A stretch of DNA of 64,000 nt from UBA3210 sp963623095 (GTDB taxonomy: Bacteria; Bacillota_I; Bacilli_A; RFN20; CAG-449), in NCBI GenBank assembly GCA_963623095.1, contig CAVFKD010000001.1:35485-99484 (forward strand). The letters run 5' to 3'. Shown here piece after piece: positions 8,650 through 16,746 of the stretch (its first letter is position 1; each line of letters begins with the position of its first letter). The position numbers and the translations under genes were made by a program. The notes under the pieces are model-generated. The model worked only from the letters and a program-made list of their open reading frames with translations, had not been told where the DNA came from and did not search any database.

Positions 8650-8676
8650 AAAAAACCTTCCCGAAGGAAGGCTTTT
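8650..8676 (-). terminator. Terminator of rplS
   Basis: Minus-strand stem CCTTCC-TTCG-GGAAGG (8656-8671) with a UUCG tetraloop, followed by a T run (8651-8655). Confidence 0.9.
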
Positions 8677-8698
8677 ACTCACTAAATTAAATATTAGA

Positions 8699-9046
8699 TT
8701 AGAGAACTTCTTTAAGACGTGCGCTCTTACCTTTTCTGTCACGTAAGAAGTAGATTTTGTTTCTTCTTACTTTACCATGTTTAATGACTTCGACAGAAGC
8801 AATATTTGGGGAGTTTACTGGGAATGTTCTTTCAACACCGATACCAGATGACATTTTTCTTACGATAAATGTTTCGCCAACTCCTGAGCCGCGACGTGAA
8901 ATGACAACACCTTGGAATACTTGGATTCTTGATTTGCCACCTTCAATAATTCTAACGTTAACTTTAATTGTATCACCAGCGACAAATTTTGGTAAATCTG
9001 TTCTAATTTGTGATTTAGTGATTTTTTCAACTAATTGGTTATTCAT
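8699..9046 (-). CDS. rplS: 50S ribosomal protein L19
   Basis: The 115-residue protein sits at the 30S-50S interface. FVAGDTIKVNVRIIEGGKSRIQVFQGVVISRRG and the C-terminal RRNKIYFLRDRKGKSARLKE are diagnostic of L19. In most Firmicutes rplS directly follows trmD; here it is divergent from rpsP and transcribed alone from its own promoter (9119-9147) through a structured 66-nt leader. GAAAGGAGCG supplies the ribosome site. Confidence 0.97.
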   Translation of the reverse strand: MNNQLVEKITKSQIRTDLPKFVAGDTIKVNVRIIEGGKSRIQVFQGVVISRRGSGVGETFIVRKMSSGIGVERTFPVNSPNIASVEVIKHGKVRRNKIYFLRDRKGKSARLKEVL

Positions 9047-9112
9047 ACTGAATTACACGCTCCTTTCACAGATCGTTAACTAGTTTCCTAGCTGCATGAT
9101 ATTTTCACATGC
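9047..9112 (-). promoter_or_regulatory. Structured 5' leader of rplS, candidate L19 autoregulatory leader
   Basis: The minus-strand transcript would begin near GGGCATG and contain a hairpin GCATG / CATGC (9108-9112 with 9094-9098) and a second AGCTAG-GAAA-CTAGTT hairpin (9093-9078). The Shine-Dalgarno site is 15-20 nt further on. L19 leaders that bind the protein are known in Firmicutes, but I cannot confirm a match to the family model. Confidence 0.45.
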
Positions 9113-9118
9113 CCAATT

Positions 9119-9147
9119 AATATACCACTATAAGAGTATCAGTTCAA
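9119..9147 (-). promoter_or_regulatory. Promoter of rplS
   Basis: TTGAAC (9142-9147), exact 17-bp spacer, TATATT (9119-9124) on the minus strand; the start would fall at the first base of the leader hairpin. Confidence 0.75.
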
Positions 9148-9299
9148 CACTTTTTTATTAGATTTTAATTTTTCTATTCCTCGTACTTAGGTTAAAAATT
9201 TAATAATCGATTTATGTTTTCTTGAGTTCTTATATATCTTATTTAATTTACTACATTATAATTATTCAAAAAATATTTATAAATGTTAAGTAAAAATAC

Positions 9300-9328
9300 T
9301 TGACAGTTATTTCAAATACCTTTATTAT
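9300..9328 (+). promoter_or_regulatory. Promoter of the rpsP operon
   Basis: TTGACA (9300-9305), 17-bp spacer, TATTAT (9323-9328), 30 bp before rpsP. The 9148-9299 stretch behind it shows no further structure. Confidence 0.8.
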
Positions 9329-9357
9329 TATTCCCGTAGCCTTAAGGAGGTATATTT

Positions 9358-9636
9358 ATGGCAGTTAAAATTAGATTAACAAGAACTGGTCGTCATGATG
9401 ACCCATCTTATAGAATTGTAGTCGCAGATTCACGTTTCTCACGTGATGGCCGTTACATCGAACAAGTTGGTTATTTCGATCCAAAAGCTCAAGGACAAAC
9501 ACCTACAATCAAATTAGAAAATGAAAAAATCTTAGCTTGGTTAGAAAAAGGTGCTAAACCATCAGACACAGTTAGATCTTTACTTTCAGATGCTGGCATC
9601 ATGAAAGAATTCGCTTCAAAAAAAGCTTCTAAGTAA
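9358..9636 (+). CDS. rpsP: 30S ribosomal protein S16
   Basis: The 92-residue protein is an assembly protein of the 30S subunit. The N terminus VKIRLTRTGRHDDPSYRIVVADSRFSRDGRYIEQVGYFDP is the family signature. AAGGAGG lies 8 bases before the ATG. It leads rpsP-khpA, which ends at a strong terminator (9930-9950). G and C are a little richer here than in neighbours, as expected of highly expressed genes. Confidence 0.98.
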   Translation: MAVKIRLTRTGRHDDPSYRIVVADSRFSRDGRYIEQVGYFDPKAQGQTPTIKLENEKILAWLEKGAKPSDTVRSLLSDAGIMKEFASKKASK

Positions 9637-9654
9637 TTGGAGATAGTAATTATT

Positions 9655-9924
9655 ATGGATTACATAGTAGCTATCCACAAGATCATTGATCCAATCGTTT
9701 CTCATCCAGAAGCTCTTGAAATCACTGAACTTGAAAATGAAAACAAAAAAGATCGTACATTCGTTATTAAATGCGAAAAAGACGATGCTGGTAGATTAAT
9801 TGGTAAACGTGGTTCTACCGCGGATGCATTAAGAGAAGTCTTAAGTATTGCAGGTAAAACTAACTCAGAAAGAATTCATATTAAATTCGTTTCTGAACCA
9901 GTCGAAGAAACTGAAGCAAAATAA
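9655..9924 (+). CDS. khpA: KH-domain RNA-binding protein KhpA (YlqC)
   Basis: I place the start at ATG 9655 (MDYIVAIHKIIDPIVSHPEAL), giving 89 residues; an in-frame TTG at 9637 is unlikely because GGAG (9639-9642) lies downstream of it. The single KH domain has the GxxG loop in AGRLIGKRGSTADALREV. In Firmicutes KhpA pairs with KhpB/Jag, binds RNA and affects cell division and elongation. It lies 18 bp after rpsP, in its standard place between rpsP and rimM. Confidence 0.92.
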   Translation: MDYIVAIHKIIDPIVSHPEALEITELENENKKDRTFVIKCEKDDAGRLIGKRGSTADALREVLSIAGKTNSERIHIKFVSEPVEETEAK

Positions 9925-9929
9925 ATATT

Positions 9930-9950
9930 AAGTCCTTCGGGACTTTTTAT
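9930..9950 (+). terminator. Terminator after khpA
   Basis: AAGTCC-TTCG-GGACTT followed by T5. It splits rpsP-khpA from rimM-trmD, so rimM needs read-through or the weak TATAAT at 9967-9972. Confidence 0.88.
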
Positions 9951-9993
9951 TTTCTCTATTTTTATATATAATTAAGAAAACGTGGAGGTAATT

Positions 9994-10506
9994 ATGACTA
10001 AATTAATTATTGGTACTATTTTAAAAACACAAGGTTTAAAAGGAACTGTTAAAGTATTCTCTCAAACAGACTTCGCACCTACTAGATATAAAAAAGGCAA
10101 TAATGTTTATATTGAAACTAAGACTGGAGAAGAAATAAAAGTCACTGTCAGCGATTATTATTTTTACCAAGGTTTTGATTATGTCACATTTGAAGAATAT
10201 CCTACAATTGAATCAATTACTCCTTTATTAGGTAGTAAAATATTCGCGAATAAAGAAGAACTTCCACCTCTTGAAGAAGGTAGTTATTATTTCTGTGATT
10301 TAATCGGTTTAGATGTTATTGATGAGTCTAGAGGTAACGTTGGTAAAGTTATTGAAATTAATGACTATGTTGGTAGACGTTCATTAAGAGTATTATTAAA
10401 AAACAAAAAAGAAATTTTAATTCCATATATCGGAGCTTTTGTTAAAAAAGTTGATTTAGTAAATAAAAAGATTGAAGTTACTTTAATTGATGGGATGGTA
10501 GAATAA
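9994..10506 (+). CDS. rimM: Ribosome maturation factor RimM
   Basis: The start is taken at ATG 9994 (MTKLIIGTILKTQGLKGTVKV), because GGAGG (9984-9988) sits six bases before it; the in-frame GTG at 9982 overlaps that site. The 170-residue protein helps fold the 30S head around S19. The N-terminal RimM barrel GTILKTQGLKGTVKVFSQTDF and the C-terminal PRC barrel with LIGLDVIDESRGNVGKV and RVLLKNKKEILIPYI are visible. Its stop overlaps the trmD start (TAATG). Confidence 0.95.
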   Translation: MTKLIIGTILKTQGLKGTVKVFSQTDFAPTRYKKGNNVYIETKTGEEIKVTVSDYYFYQGFDYVTFEEYPTIESITPLLGSKIFANKEELPPLEEGSYYFCDLIGLDVIDESRGNVGKVIEINDYVGRRSLRVLLKNKKEILIPYIGAFVKKVDLVNKKIEVTLIDGMVE

Positions 10507-11285
10507 TGAAGATCACTATTCTTACATTATTTCCTGATATGTTTACTTCTTTTTTAAGTAACTCAATTATTAAAAGAGGTATCGCAAAAGGATTAATTGA
10601 ATTTGAAATTGTCAATATCCGTGATTTTACTTTAGATAAAAATCACCGTGTTGATGATTATCCTACTGGAGGAGGCGCAGGTTTAATTATGAAAGTTCAA
10701 CCTGTATTAGATGCTTTAAAATCAGTCAAAAAAGATAATTCATATACTTTGATGACTTCTCCTCGTGGTAAAACATTTAATCAAGAAAAAGCGATTGAAT
10801 TATCTAAAAAAGATCATCTTATCTTCGTATGTGGTCATTATGAAGGAATCGATGAAAGATTTAATAAATATGTCGATGAATTAGTCTCTATTGGTGATTA
10901 TATCCTCACTGGAGGAGAAGTTCCAGTTATGGCAATGAGTGATTCAATTATCCGTTTAATTAAAGGCGTAATTTCTGAAGATTCAACTTCTGAAGAATCA
11001 TTTAACAATGGCTTATTAGAATATCGTCAATACACTTTCCCATATGATTATGAAGGAGATAAAATTCCTGATATTCTCTTTTCTGGCAATCATGAAGCGA
11101 TTAGAAAATATCGTCAAAGAGAATCTTTGTATTTAACTAGATTATATCGCCCTGATTTATTTTCTAAATATCAAATGACTAAAGAAGATTTAAAGTTACT
11201 TGATGAATTAGATAAAAACATTACTCCTAAATGGGAGTTAGAAGCGTTAACTAAAGGCGCAAAATTCATAAAAAAGGATAAATAG
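10506..11285 (+). CDS. trmD: tRNA (guanine-N1-)-methyltransferase
   Basis: The 259-residue SPOUT enzyme makes m1G37 next to the anticodon, using S-adenosylmethionine, and prevents +1 frameshifting. MKITILTLFPDMF, the dimer and cofactor knot GHYEGIDERF and IGDYILTGGE, and a C-terminal RPDLF segment are diagnostic. The ATG overlaps the rimM stop by one base, indicating coupling. A strong terminator follows at once, so the usual downstream rplS is missing here and found at 8699 on the other strand. Confidence 0.97.
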   Translation: MKITILTLFPDMFTSFLSNSIIKRGIAKGLIEFEIVNIRDFTLDKNHRVDDYPTGGGAGLIMKVQPVLDALKSVKKDNSYTLMTSPRGKTFNQEKAIELSKKDHLIFVCGHYEGIDERFNKYVDELVSIGDYILTGGEVPVMAMSDSIIRLIKGVISEDSTSEESFNNGLLEYRQYTFPYDYEGDKIPDILFSGNHEAIRKYRQRESLYLTRLYRPDLFSKYQMTKEDLKLLDELDKNITPKWELEALTKGAKFIKKDK

Positions 11286-11317
11286 ACATTACTAAAACCA
11301 AGATGTAATGTCTTTTA
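11284..11317 (+). terminator. Terminator of rimM-trmD
   Basis: Perfect 9-bp stem AGACATTAC / GTAATGTCT (11284-11292, 11305-11313) followed by TTTTATTTT. Confidence 0.85.
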
Positions 11318-11320
11318 TTT

Positions 11321-11356
11321 TGCACTTGAATTTAATATTTCACATTTTCAGGTGCA
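11321..11356 (+). promoter_or_regulatory. Hairpin that would hide the ribosome site of the 76-residue gene
   Basis: TGCACTTGAA (11321-11330) pairs with TTCAGGTGCA (11347-11356), ten pairs with one G-U, loop 16 nt. The AGGTG ribosome site of the next gene is in the downstream arm. Confidence 0.5.
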
Positions 11357-11359
11357 AAA

Positions 11360-11590
11360 ATGAGTATTAAATCAAATTATTTTAAATTAAGCAAAGAAGA
11401 ATTTAAACTTTATTTGGAAAATATAAAATCTCAAGATGATACTTTGTTTCTATTAGATAATAAGTATTTCTTTTATTATGATTCAAATATATCTTCTAAA
11501 ATTCTTGATTTAAAAAATAAAGTTATAGAATTTGATATGCTTGAAACTAAAATCGGCAAATTTATATATCGCAAATTCAATTTAAAATAA
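11360..11590 (+). CDS. Small protein of unknown function, 76 residues
   Basis: I do not recognise this protein. It is Lys- and Phe/Tyr-rich and shows no signal peptide, membrane segment or metal site: SNYFKLSKEEFKLYLENI, then LDNKYFFYYDSNISSKIL, ending in KFIYRKFNLK. Support for it being real is the AGGTG site before ATG, a preceding SD-masking hairpin, and a bidirectional terminator immediately after the stop. It could be a transcript-regulated small gene or a read-through tail of the trmD operon. Confidence 0.5.
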   Translation: MSIKSNYFKLSKEEFKLYLENIKSQDDTLFLLDNKYFFYYDSNISSKILDLKNKVIEFDMLETKIGKFIYRKFNLK

Positions 11591-11625
11591 AAGATTCTAT
11601 CTTACTAAATGTAAAATAGAATCTT
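11591..11625. terminator. Bidirectional terminator between the 76-residue gene and the nucleotidase
   Basis: AAGATTCTAT / ATAGAATCTT (11591-11600, 11616-11625) with an inner TTAC / GTAA pair; flanked by A and T runs usable on both strands by the convergent genes. Confidence 0.85.
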
Positions 11626-11630
11626 TTTAC

Positions 11631-13238
11631 TTATATAGTTGGGAAAGGATTGGATGGTAAAGTAGGAGTATAATTATTAATGTTAAATCCTACATCTTTT
11701 TTACTCTTTAAATCAAGAACCATTAAATCTCTTCCACACATTGAATTATCAACTTTTACTTCAATCGTGTTTTTAAATCCATTTTTGAAATATGTTCCAT
11801 AATAGACATAATCAATTGTGATCATATTGTAATATTTATCATCTTCAATCGAAGATATATTTTTATCTATATAATATGAACTACCTTGAGAAGAAATAAA
11901 TGAACTAAGTTCAGATCCTTTTACTTTCACATAGCATAATGAATTATCAAATGGATAAACTTTATATAAATCTTCAATGGTTAAATTTCCAGCGTTTAAT
12001 GTCGATCTAATTCCACCTGTATTAATCATAGATACATCCGCGGAAGCATAATAACGCATTATTTTTGCCATATAATTACCGATATCTACTTTAGAAGCAT
12101 AAGATGAAGAAGTAACATATACTTCAGAAATTTGATCTTTGATTTTCGCATATTCACTATCTAAAACAGTTTGTACTTTTTGATCTTTATCATTTTCTTT
12201 TACTTTGTCAGTAATATAATATGATCCTTCAGTGACACTTGTAACTTTCTTAGATACTTTATCATATTGAAGTTTAATTTCTCCAAGCCCATTACAATTC
12301 GCAGAAGCTTGAACAACTGGAAGAGGATTACCTCCAGTTCTTTTAATTTCACCATATTGTTTTGTATGAGTATGGCCATTAATAACCGCATCAATTAAAT
12401 AAGAACCATCGCTAGATTTTAATTTCGCGAATTCTTGATTGTAATTTAATTTATCTATTCCATCAGTATTTCCATCATGAATATTTAAAATAATTACTTC
12501 CGCGCCTAACTCTTTTACTTTTAAAGCATCTTCTTTTACTGTTTTAACAAATGAAGAATCATAATTACCATGGCAATCAATATAATATGATCCAAACTTA
12601 TTCGCACAGATATCATTAGTTTGATCACCAATATATGATAATAAACCAATCTTAACATCATCTTTTGTTATAACCTTATAAGGAACAATATTATCGTTTA
12701 AATTAAATTCACCGATTCTTTGATTATCATTTGATGAATCTCTGACATTTCCATTAATTAAAGGAAAGTTAGCTTCTCCATTAGATTCATCTCCATCAAA
12801 ATAATTTAATATCTTATCTAGTGTCCAATCGAATTCATGATTACCAATTCCCATCATATCAAAGCCAACTTCATTAAGCGCCTTAACCGCGGATAATCCG
12901 TATGATAAATTAGAAAATGCTGTACCTTGGAACATATCGCCATTCGCGATAGTTACAACTAAATTATCATTAACACTTCTTTGCTTATTAACATAATAAG
13001 AAAATGAAGCTAAATTATAATTTTTATTGTATGCTGATTGATATTCATAACCATGAGTATCATTTAAAGAAATAATATCAATATTTACAAGTTCTTTTTG
13101 CTGTGAAGAAGAAGTAGTTTCATTTGTAGAAGAACTATTAAAGCTAGATGAAGTTTCTTCATCCGAAGAAGAAATTACTGCGCATGAAGAAGTAATAAGC
13201 GTTAATAATAAAGTTCCTATTAATATTCGTTTTTTCAT
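11631..13238 (-). CDS. Lipoprotein 5'-nucleotidase / 2',3'-cyclic phosphodiesterase (UshA family)
   Basis: The 535-residue protein has a lipoprotein signal peptide ending at Cys19 (LLTLITSSC), then a Ser/Thr/Glu-rich linker to about residue 48. The metallophosphatase domain shows SLNDTHG, ANGDMFQG, GNHEFDW and NGHTHT; the C-terminal nucleotidase domain shows NTGGIRSTLNAG and YPFDNSL. It likely hydrolyses extracellular nucleotides to salvageable nucleosides at the cell surface. No LPxTG anchor is present. The ribosome site AAAGGGATT follows a terminator, and it is complementary to the conserved 3' single-strand segment of the sRNAs at 38174-38659. Confidence 0.92.
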   Translation of the reverse strand: MKKRILIGTLLLTLITSSCAVISSSDEETSSSFNSSSTNETTSSSQQKELVNIDIISLNDTHGYEYQSAYNKNYNLASFSYYVNKQRSVNDNLVVTIANGDMFQGTAFSNLSYGLSAVKALNEVGFDMMGIGNHEFDWTLDKILNYFDGDESNGEANFPLINGNVRDSSNDNQRIGEFNLNDNIVPYKVITKDDVKIGLLSYIGDQTNDICANKFGSYYIDCHGNYDSSFVKTVKEDALKVKELGAEVIILNIHDGNTDGIDKLNYNQEFAKLKSSDGSYLIDAVINGHTHTKQYGEIKRTGGNPLPVVQASANCNGLGEIKLQYDKVSKKVTSVTEGSYYITDKVKENDKDQKVQTVLDSEYAKIKDQISEVYVTSSSYASKVDIGNYMAKIMRYYASADVSMINTGGIRSTLNAGNLTIEDLYKVYPFDNSLCYVKVKGSELSSFISSQGSSYYIDKNISSIEDDKYYNMITIDYVYYGTYFKNGFKNTIEVKVDNSMCGRDLMVLDLKSKKDVGFNINNYTPTLPSNPFPTI

Positions 13239-13254
13239 AAAAATCCCTTTCTTT

Positions 13255-13282
13255 TGAAAAAGGTCGATATTTCTATCGACCT
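13255..13282 (-). terminator. Terminator after the DJ-1 family gene
   Basis: Minus-strand AGGTCGATA-GAAA-TATCGACCT (13261-13282) followed by a T run (13257-13261). It ends the gatCAB unit and lies 17 bp before the nucleotidase start. Confidence 0.88.
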
Positions 13283-13286
13283 AAAA

Positions 13287-13838
13287 TTATTCACCTTGAC
13301 AAGATAATCTTAATTTGTTTGCTTCTTCTTCACCATGGAAATAAGAATATATCGCGATACCAAATTCAAATGAATAAGCCATCGATTTTGCGCTTATAAA
13401 ATTACCATCAACTACAACACCATTATTTCTTAAATAAGTGCCTTTGATAATTTTATCTTCAAATCCTGGATGAACAACATAATTTCTATTTTGGAAATAA
13501 CCCATTCTTCCAACTAGCATTGGCGCGGCGCATATAGAAGCGACTAATTTATTATTAGAAGCAAAATATTTAATGATGTCATTAACATAATCAATAAATG
13601 CCATAATCTTAAATGAGCCTGGTCCTCCAGGAATAATAAGGCCATCAAAAGAAGAAAAGTCTTTAATATCTTCGATTAAATTTTCGACTATTAGATGATT
13701 GCCACATTTAGTGACAATCTCTTTTCTTCCCATTAAACTTGCCTTAATAACTTCTTCTTTACCTCTTAATAAAACATCTAATGGAGTCAATGCTTCAACA
13801 TCTTCTACTCCATCGACTAATAACATTAAATACTTCAT
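13287..13838 (-). CDS. DJ-1/PfpI family protein
   Basis: The 183-residue protein has the family's nucleophile elbow: Cys103 in ASICAAP, with a conserved Glu at about residue 15 (GVEDVEAL) and the IIPGGPGS turn near residue 70. Members of this superfamily act as glyoxalases, deglycases, chaperones or thiazole-pathway proteins, and the sequence alone does not say which. It lies 1 bp after gatB and is the last gene of the pcrA-gatC-gatA-gatB unit. The N terminus MKYLMLLVDGVEDVEAL resembles the ThiJ/YajL-type group. Confidence 0.88.
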   Translation of the reverse strand: MKYLMLLVDGVEDVEALTPLDVLLRGKEEVIKASLMGRKEIVTKCGNHLIVENLIEDIKDFSSFDGLIIPGGPGSFKIMAFIDYVNDIIKYFASNNKLVASICAAPMLVGRMGYFQNRNYVVHPGFEDKIIKGTYLRNNGVVVDGNFISAKSMAYSFEFGIAIYSYFHGEEEANKLRLSCQGE

Positions 13839-13839
13839 A

Positions 13840-15270
13840 TTATTTGCTCTTTAAGATTTCTAATACTAATTTAGAAGTAATTTGAGGGTTTACTTTACCT
13901 TTAGTTTTCTTCATTACTTGTCCAACTAAGAAGCCAACTGCACGGTCTTTACCATTCTTAAAATCAACAACTGATTGAGGGAATTCATTAATTGTTTCTT
14001 CAACAATTGCTTTAATCGCACCTTCATCAGAATTTTGTTTTAAGCCTAATTCATCCGCGATAGCTTCTGCGTTTTTATTATCAATAACCATCTTTTCAAA
14101 GACGTTTCTTGCTTGATTGAATGATAAGCTACCCTTATCTAACATAGTAATTAATGATAATAAATTATCTGGAGTAACTTTTAAATCTTTAATAGTTAAA
14201 GAATTCTTATTTAAATAAGCTAAAATGTCACCATTTAACCAGTTCCAGAATGCTTTTGCTTTTGAAGGTTCTATTTTAACGCACTTATCAAAATATTCAC
14301 TAGAATCTTTATCTTGTAACATTTGATTTGCTTCATCTTCACTTAAGCCTAAAGAAACATATCTTACAAATTTTTCACTCGCTAATTCGTTGCTTGTTTT
14401 AATCGCGTTATCAACGAATTCATCGCTTAATTTAATTGGAACAATATTTGGTTCTGTGAAATATTTATAATCAACTGCATCAGTCTTTTTTCTCATTAAG
14501 ACAGTTTCTTTTTTCATTTCATCAAAACGTCTTGTTTCTTGTTCTACTGGAATACCGCTTAAAAGTAATTTAGTTTGTCTTTTTACTTCAAAATCAATCG
14601 CTCTTTGAACATTCGCAGTTGAATTTAAGTTCTTAACTTCAACTTTTGTTCCGAATTTATCACTGCCATAAGGTCTAATAGATACGTTAACATCGCATCT
14701 TAAAGAACCTTCTTCCATCTTACCATCAGAAACATCTAAGTAAGTAACAATGGACTTAATCATTTCAACATATTTCATCGCTTCTTCACCACTTCTAATA
14801 TTAGGGCGAGAAACAATTTCAACTAATGGAGTACCTGCACGGTTATAATCAAGTAATGTATAATCCGCCATATGGTGTTGCATACATGTATCTTCTTCCA
14901 TATGTAAACGTTCGATTTCAATACGTTTAGTTCTACCATCGCTTAATTTAATATCTAAATAACCATTAGATCCGATAGGACGAGCTTGTTGAGTAATTTG
15001 ATATCCCTTAGGAAGGTCGCTATAGAAATAGTTTTTTCTATCAAACCATAATTCATGATCAATGCTCATATTTAAAGCATGAGAAACTCTAATCGCATTA
15101 ATAACCGCTTGTTTATTAACAATAGGCATAGTTCCAGGGAAAGCGATATCTAATGGACGAACACATGAGTTAGGTTCTTCACCAAAGGAAATTTTACCAG
15201 TTGAAAACATTTTTGATTTGGTCTTCATTTCAACGTGGATTTCAATACCAATAACTGCTTCGAAATTCAT
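13840..15270 (-). CDS. gatB: Asp/Glu-tRNA amidotransferase subunit B
   Basis: The 476-residue subunit binds the misacylated tRNA and phosphorylates it before amidation in GatCAB. Visible are EAVIGIEIHVEM, the zinc/metal cradle region, GTPLVEIVSRP and GSLRCDVNVSIRP, and the C-terminal YqeY-like helical tail ending in VGFLVGQVMKKTKGKVNPQ. The start codon overlaps the gatA stop by one base. It works with GltX (62940) to make Gln-tRNA, since no GlnRS is seen. Confidence 0.97.
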   Translation of the reverse strand: MNFEAVIGIEIHVEMKTKSKMFSTGKISFGEEPNSCVRPLDIAFPGTMPIVNKQAVINAIRVSHALNMSIDHELWFDRKNYFYSDLPKGYQITQQARPIGSNGYLDIKLSDGRTKRIEIERLHMEEDTCMQHHMADYTLLDYNRAGTPLVEIVSRPNIRSGEEAMKYVEMIKSIVTYLDVSDGKMEEGSLRCDVNVSIRPYGSDKFGTKVEVKNLNSTANVQRAIDFEVKRQTKLLLSGIPVEQETRRFDEMKKETVLMRKKTDAVDYKYFTEPNIVPIKLSDEFVDNAIKTSNELASEKFVRYVSLGLSEDEANQMLQDKDSSEYFDKCVKIEPSKAKAFWNWLNGDILAYLNKNSLTIKDLKVTPDNLLSLITMLDKGSLSFNQARNVFEKMVIDNKNAEAIADELGLKQNSDEGAIKAIVEETINEFPQSVVDFKNGKDRAVGFLVGQVMKKTKGKVNPQITSKLVLEILKSK

Positions 15271-16745
15271 TAGTCAATCACCTTCTTTGCATATATATTT
15301 TTTAAGCCTAATTTGCTTTCTAACGCACTTGCGATACTAAAGCAAGTAACTTCATCAAATGCTTTAGTCATAATATTGCATCCATAAGGGAATTTATTAT
15401 CAAGTCCCATTGGAATACTAATAGAAGGAAGTCCTCCAAAATTACCTAAAGCTAAATGGTTTTCAATAATCATAGTATGAGGATCTAATCTACTTGCAAC
15501 ATCATCATTAGAGATATATGGGTTTCTAATAATGCCACCACATGGAGTAATAATTGCATCGTAATTTTGATATATTTCATTTAATTTATTAACGATTAAA
15601 TGTCTAATCTTTTGAGCTCTTATAAAGAGTTCTTCTTGGTTATCTTTGAATAATGAATAAGAACCAATGACGAATCTTCTTCTAATAAGTTCGCAGAATC
15701 CTTCAGTTCTTGCTTTCATCATAACTTCTTGATATGTTTGTTCTCCTCCAATACGAGGTCCAAATTTAATACCATCGAGGTTCGCGTTATTAGAAGTAGC
15801 TTCTGCGCAAGAAATAATCATATAGCAAGGATAAATAGCTTCAAGTAACTTTGCATCAAAACTGATTTCATCAACACTTGCACCTGCATCTATTAAAATA
15901 TTTTTAACTTTATCCATACCTTCTTTAATAGGTGCATCTTTGATTGATTCATTAATTTCTTTAATATACGCAATCTTTTTACCCTTCATATCTTCATTAA
16001 TCATTGAAGCATAATGTAAAACTTCTTTAGGTGAAGAAGTTGCATCGTGTTCAATATCATAACCTGCAAGAACTTCTAAAGCTAAAGCTGAATCTTTAAC
16101 TGAACGAGTAAAATAAGCAACGTGGTCTAAAGAAGGAGCGAATGGGAATAAACCAAAACGTGAGATTCTTCCCCATGTTGGTTTCATACCAACTAATCCT
16201 GCATAAGAAGCAGGTTTTCTAACTGAGTCACCAGTATCAGAACCTAAAGCAAAAGGAATTATACCTTGTGCGACTAAAGAAGCACTACCGCAGCTAGAAC
16301 CACCAATTTTATAAGTATGAGTTGGATCATATGGGTTATAAGTAATTCCTTTATGACCTGTAGTACCAGTTCCACCCATCGCTAATTCATCGAGAGTTGA
16401 TTTACCAATTAAAACAGCTTTTGCATCTTTTAATTTTCTAATAACTGTCGCATCAAATACAGGAACATAATCTTTTAAGATTTCACTAGAACCTGTAGTT
16501 AAAATATCTTTTGTAGAAAAATTATCTTTTGCGATATAAGGAATACCCCAAAACATATTATCTACTTCTGGTTCTTTTAACAAAGAGGCAAATTCTAAAG
16601 CTTCTTTTTCACAAATAGTTTCTAAAGCATTAGTATCTTCTTTCTTTAACGCTTCAATAGCTTCAGAAGTTAATTCTAAAGGAGTAACTTCTTTTTTGAC
16701 TAATAAGTCATGTAATTCTTCAATTGTTTTACCTAAATACTTCAT
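15270..16745 (-). CDS. gatA: Asp/Glu-tRNA amidotransferase subunit A
   Basis: The 491-residue amidase releases ammonia from glutamine for transamidation. The Ser-cisSer-Lys machinery is visible: Lys in IPYIAKDNF, the cis-Ser in GGSSCGSASLVAQG, and the nucleophile Ser in GSDTGDSVRKPAS. Length is typical. It sits between gatC (1 bp away) and gatB (1-nt overlap), so the three subunits are made from one message in the order gatC-gatA-gatB. Confidence 0.97.
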   Translation of the reverse strand: MKYLGKTIEELHDLLVKKEVTPLELTSEAIEALKKEDTNALETICEKEALEFASLLKEPEVDNMFWGIPYIAKDNFSTKDILTTGSSEILKDYVPVFDATVIRKLKDAKAVLIGKSTLDELAMGGTGTTGHKGITYNPYDPTHTYKIGGSSCGSASLVAQGIIPFALGSDTGDSVRKPASYAGLVGMKPTWGRISRFGLFPFAPSLDHVAYFTRSVKDSALALEVLAGYDIEHDATSSPKEVLHYASMINEDMKGKKIAYIKEINESIKDAPIKEGMDKVKNILIDAGASVDEISFDAKLLEAIYPCYMIISCAEATSNNANLDGIKFGPRIGGEQTYQEVMMKARTEGFCELIRRRFVIGSYSLFKDNQEELFIRAQKIRHLIVNKLNEIYQNYDAIITPCGGIIRNPYISNDDVASRLDPHTMIIENHLALGNFGGLPSISIPMGLDNKFPYGCNIMTKAFDEVTCFSIASALESKLGLKNIYAKKVID

Positions 16746-16746
16746 A

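Noticed and set aside
8599..8680. A short plus-strand transcript from a TATAAT at about 8618 to the rplS terminator, which also works backwards.
   Set aside because: No -35 box at the right spacing, no structure beyond the terminator and no ORF; not enough to call an ncRNA.
9637..9654. TTG at 9637 as the khpA start.
   Set aside because: The GGAG ribosome site is inside this extension and points to ATG 9655.
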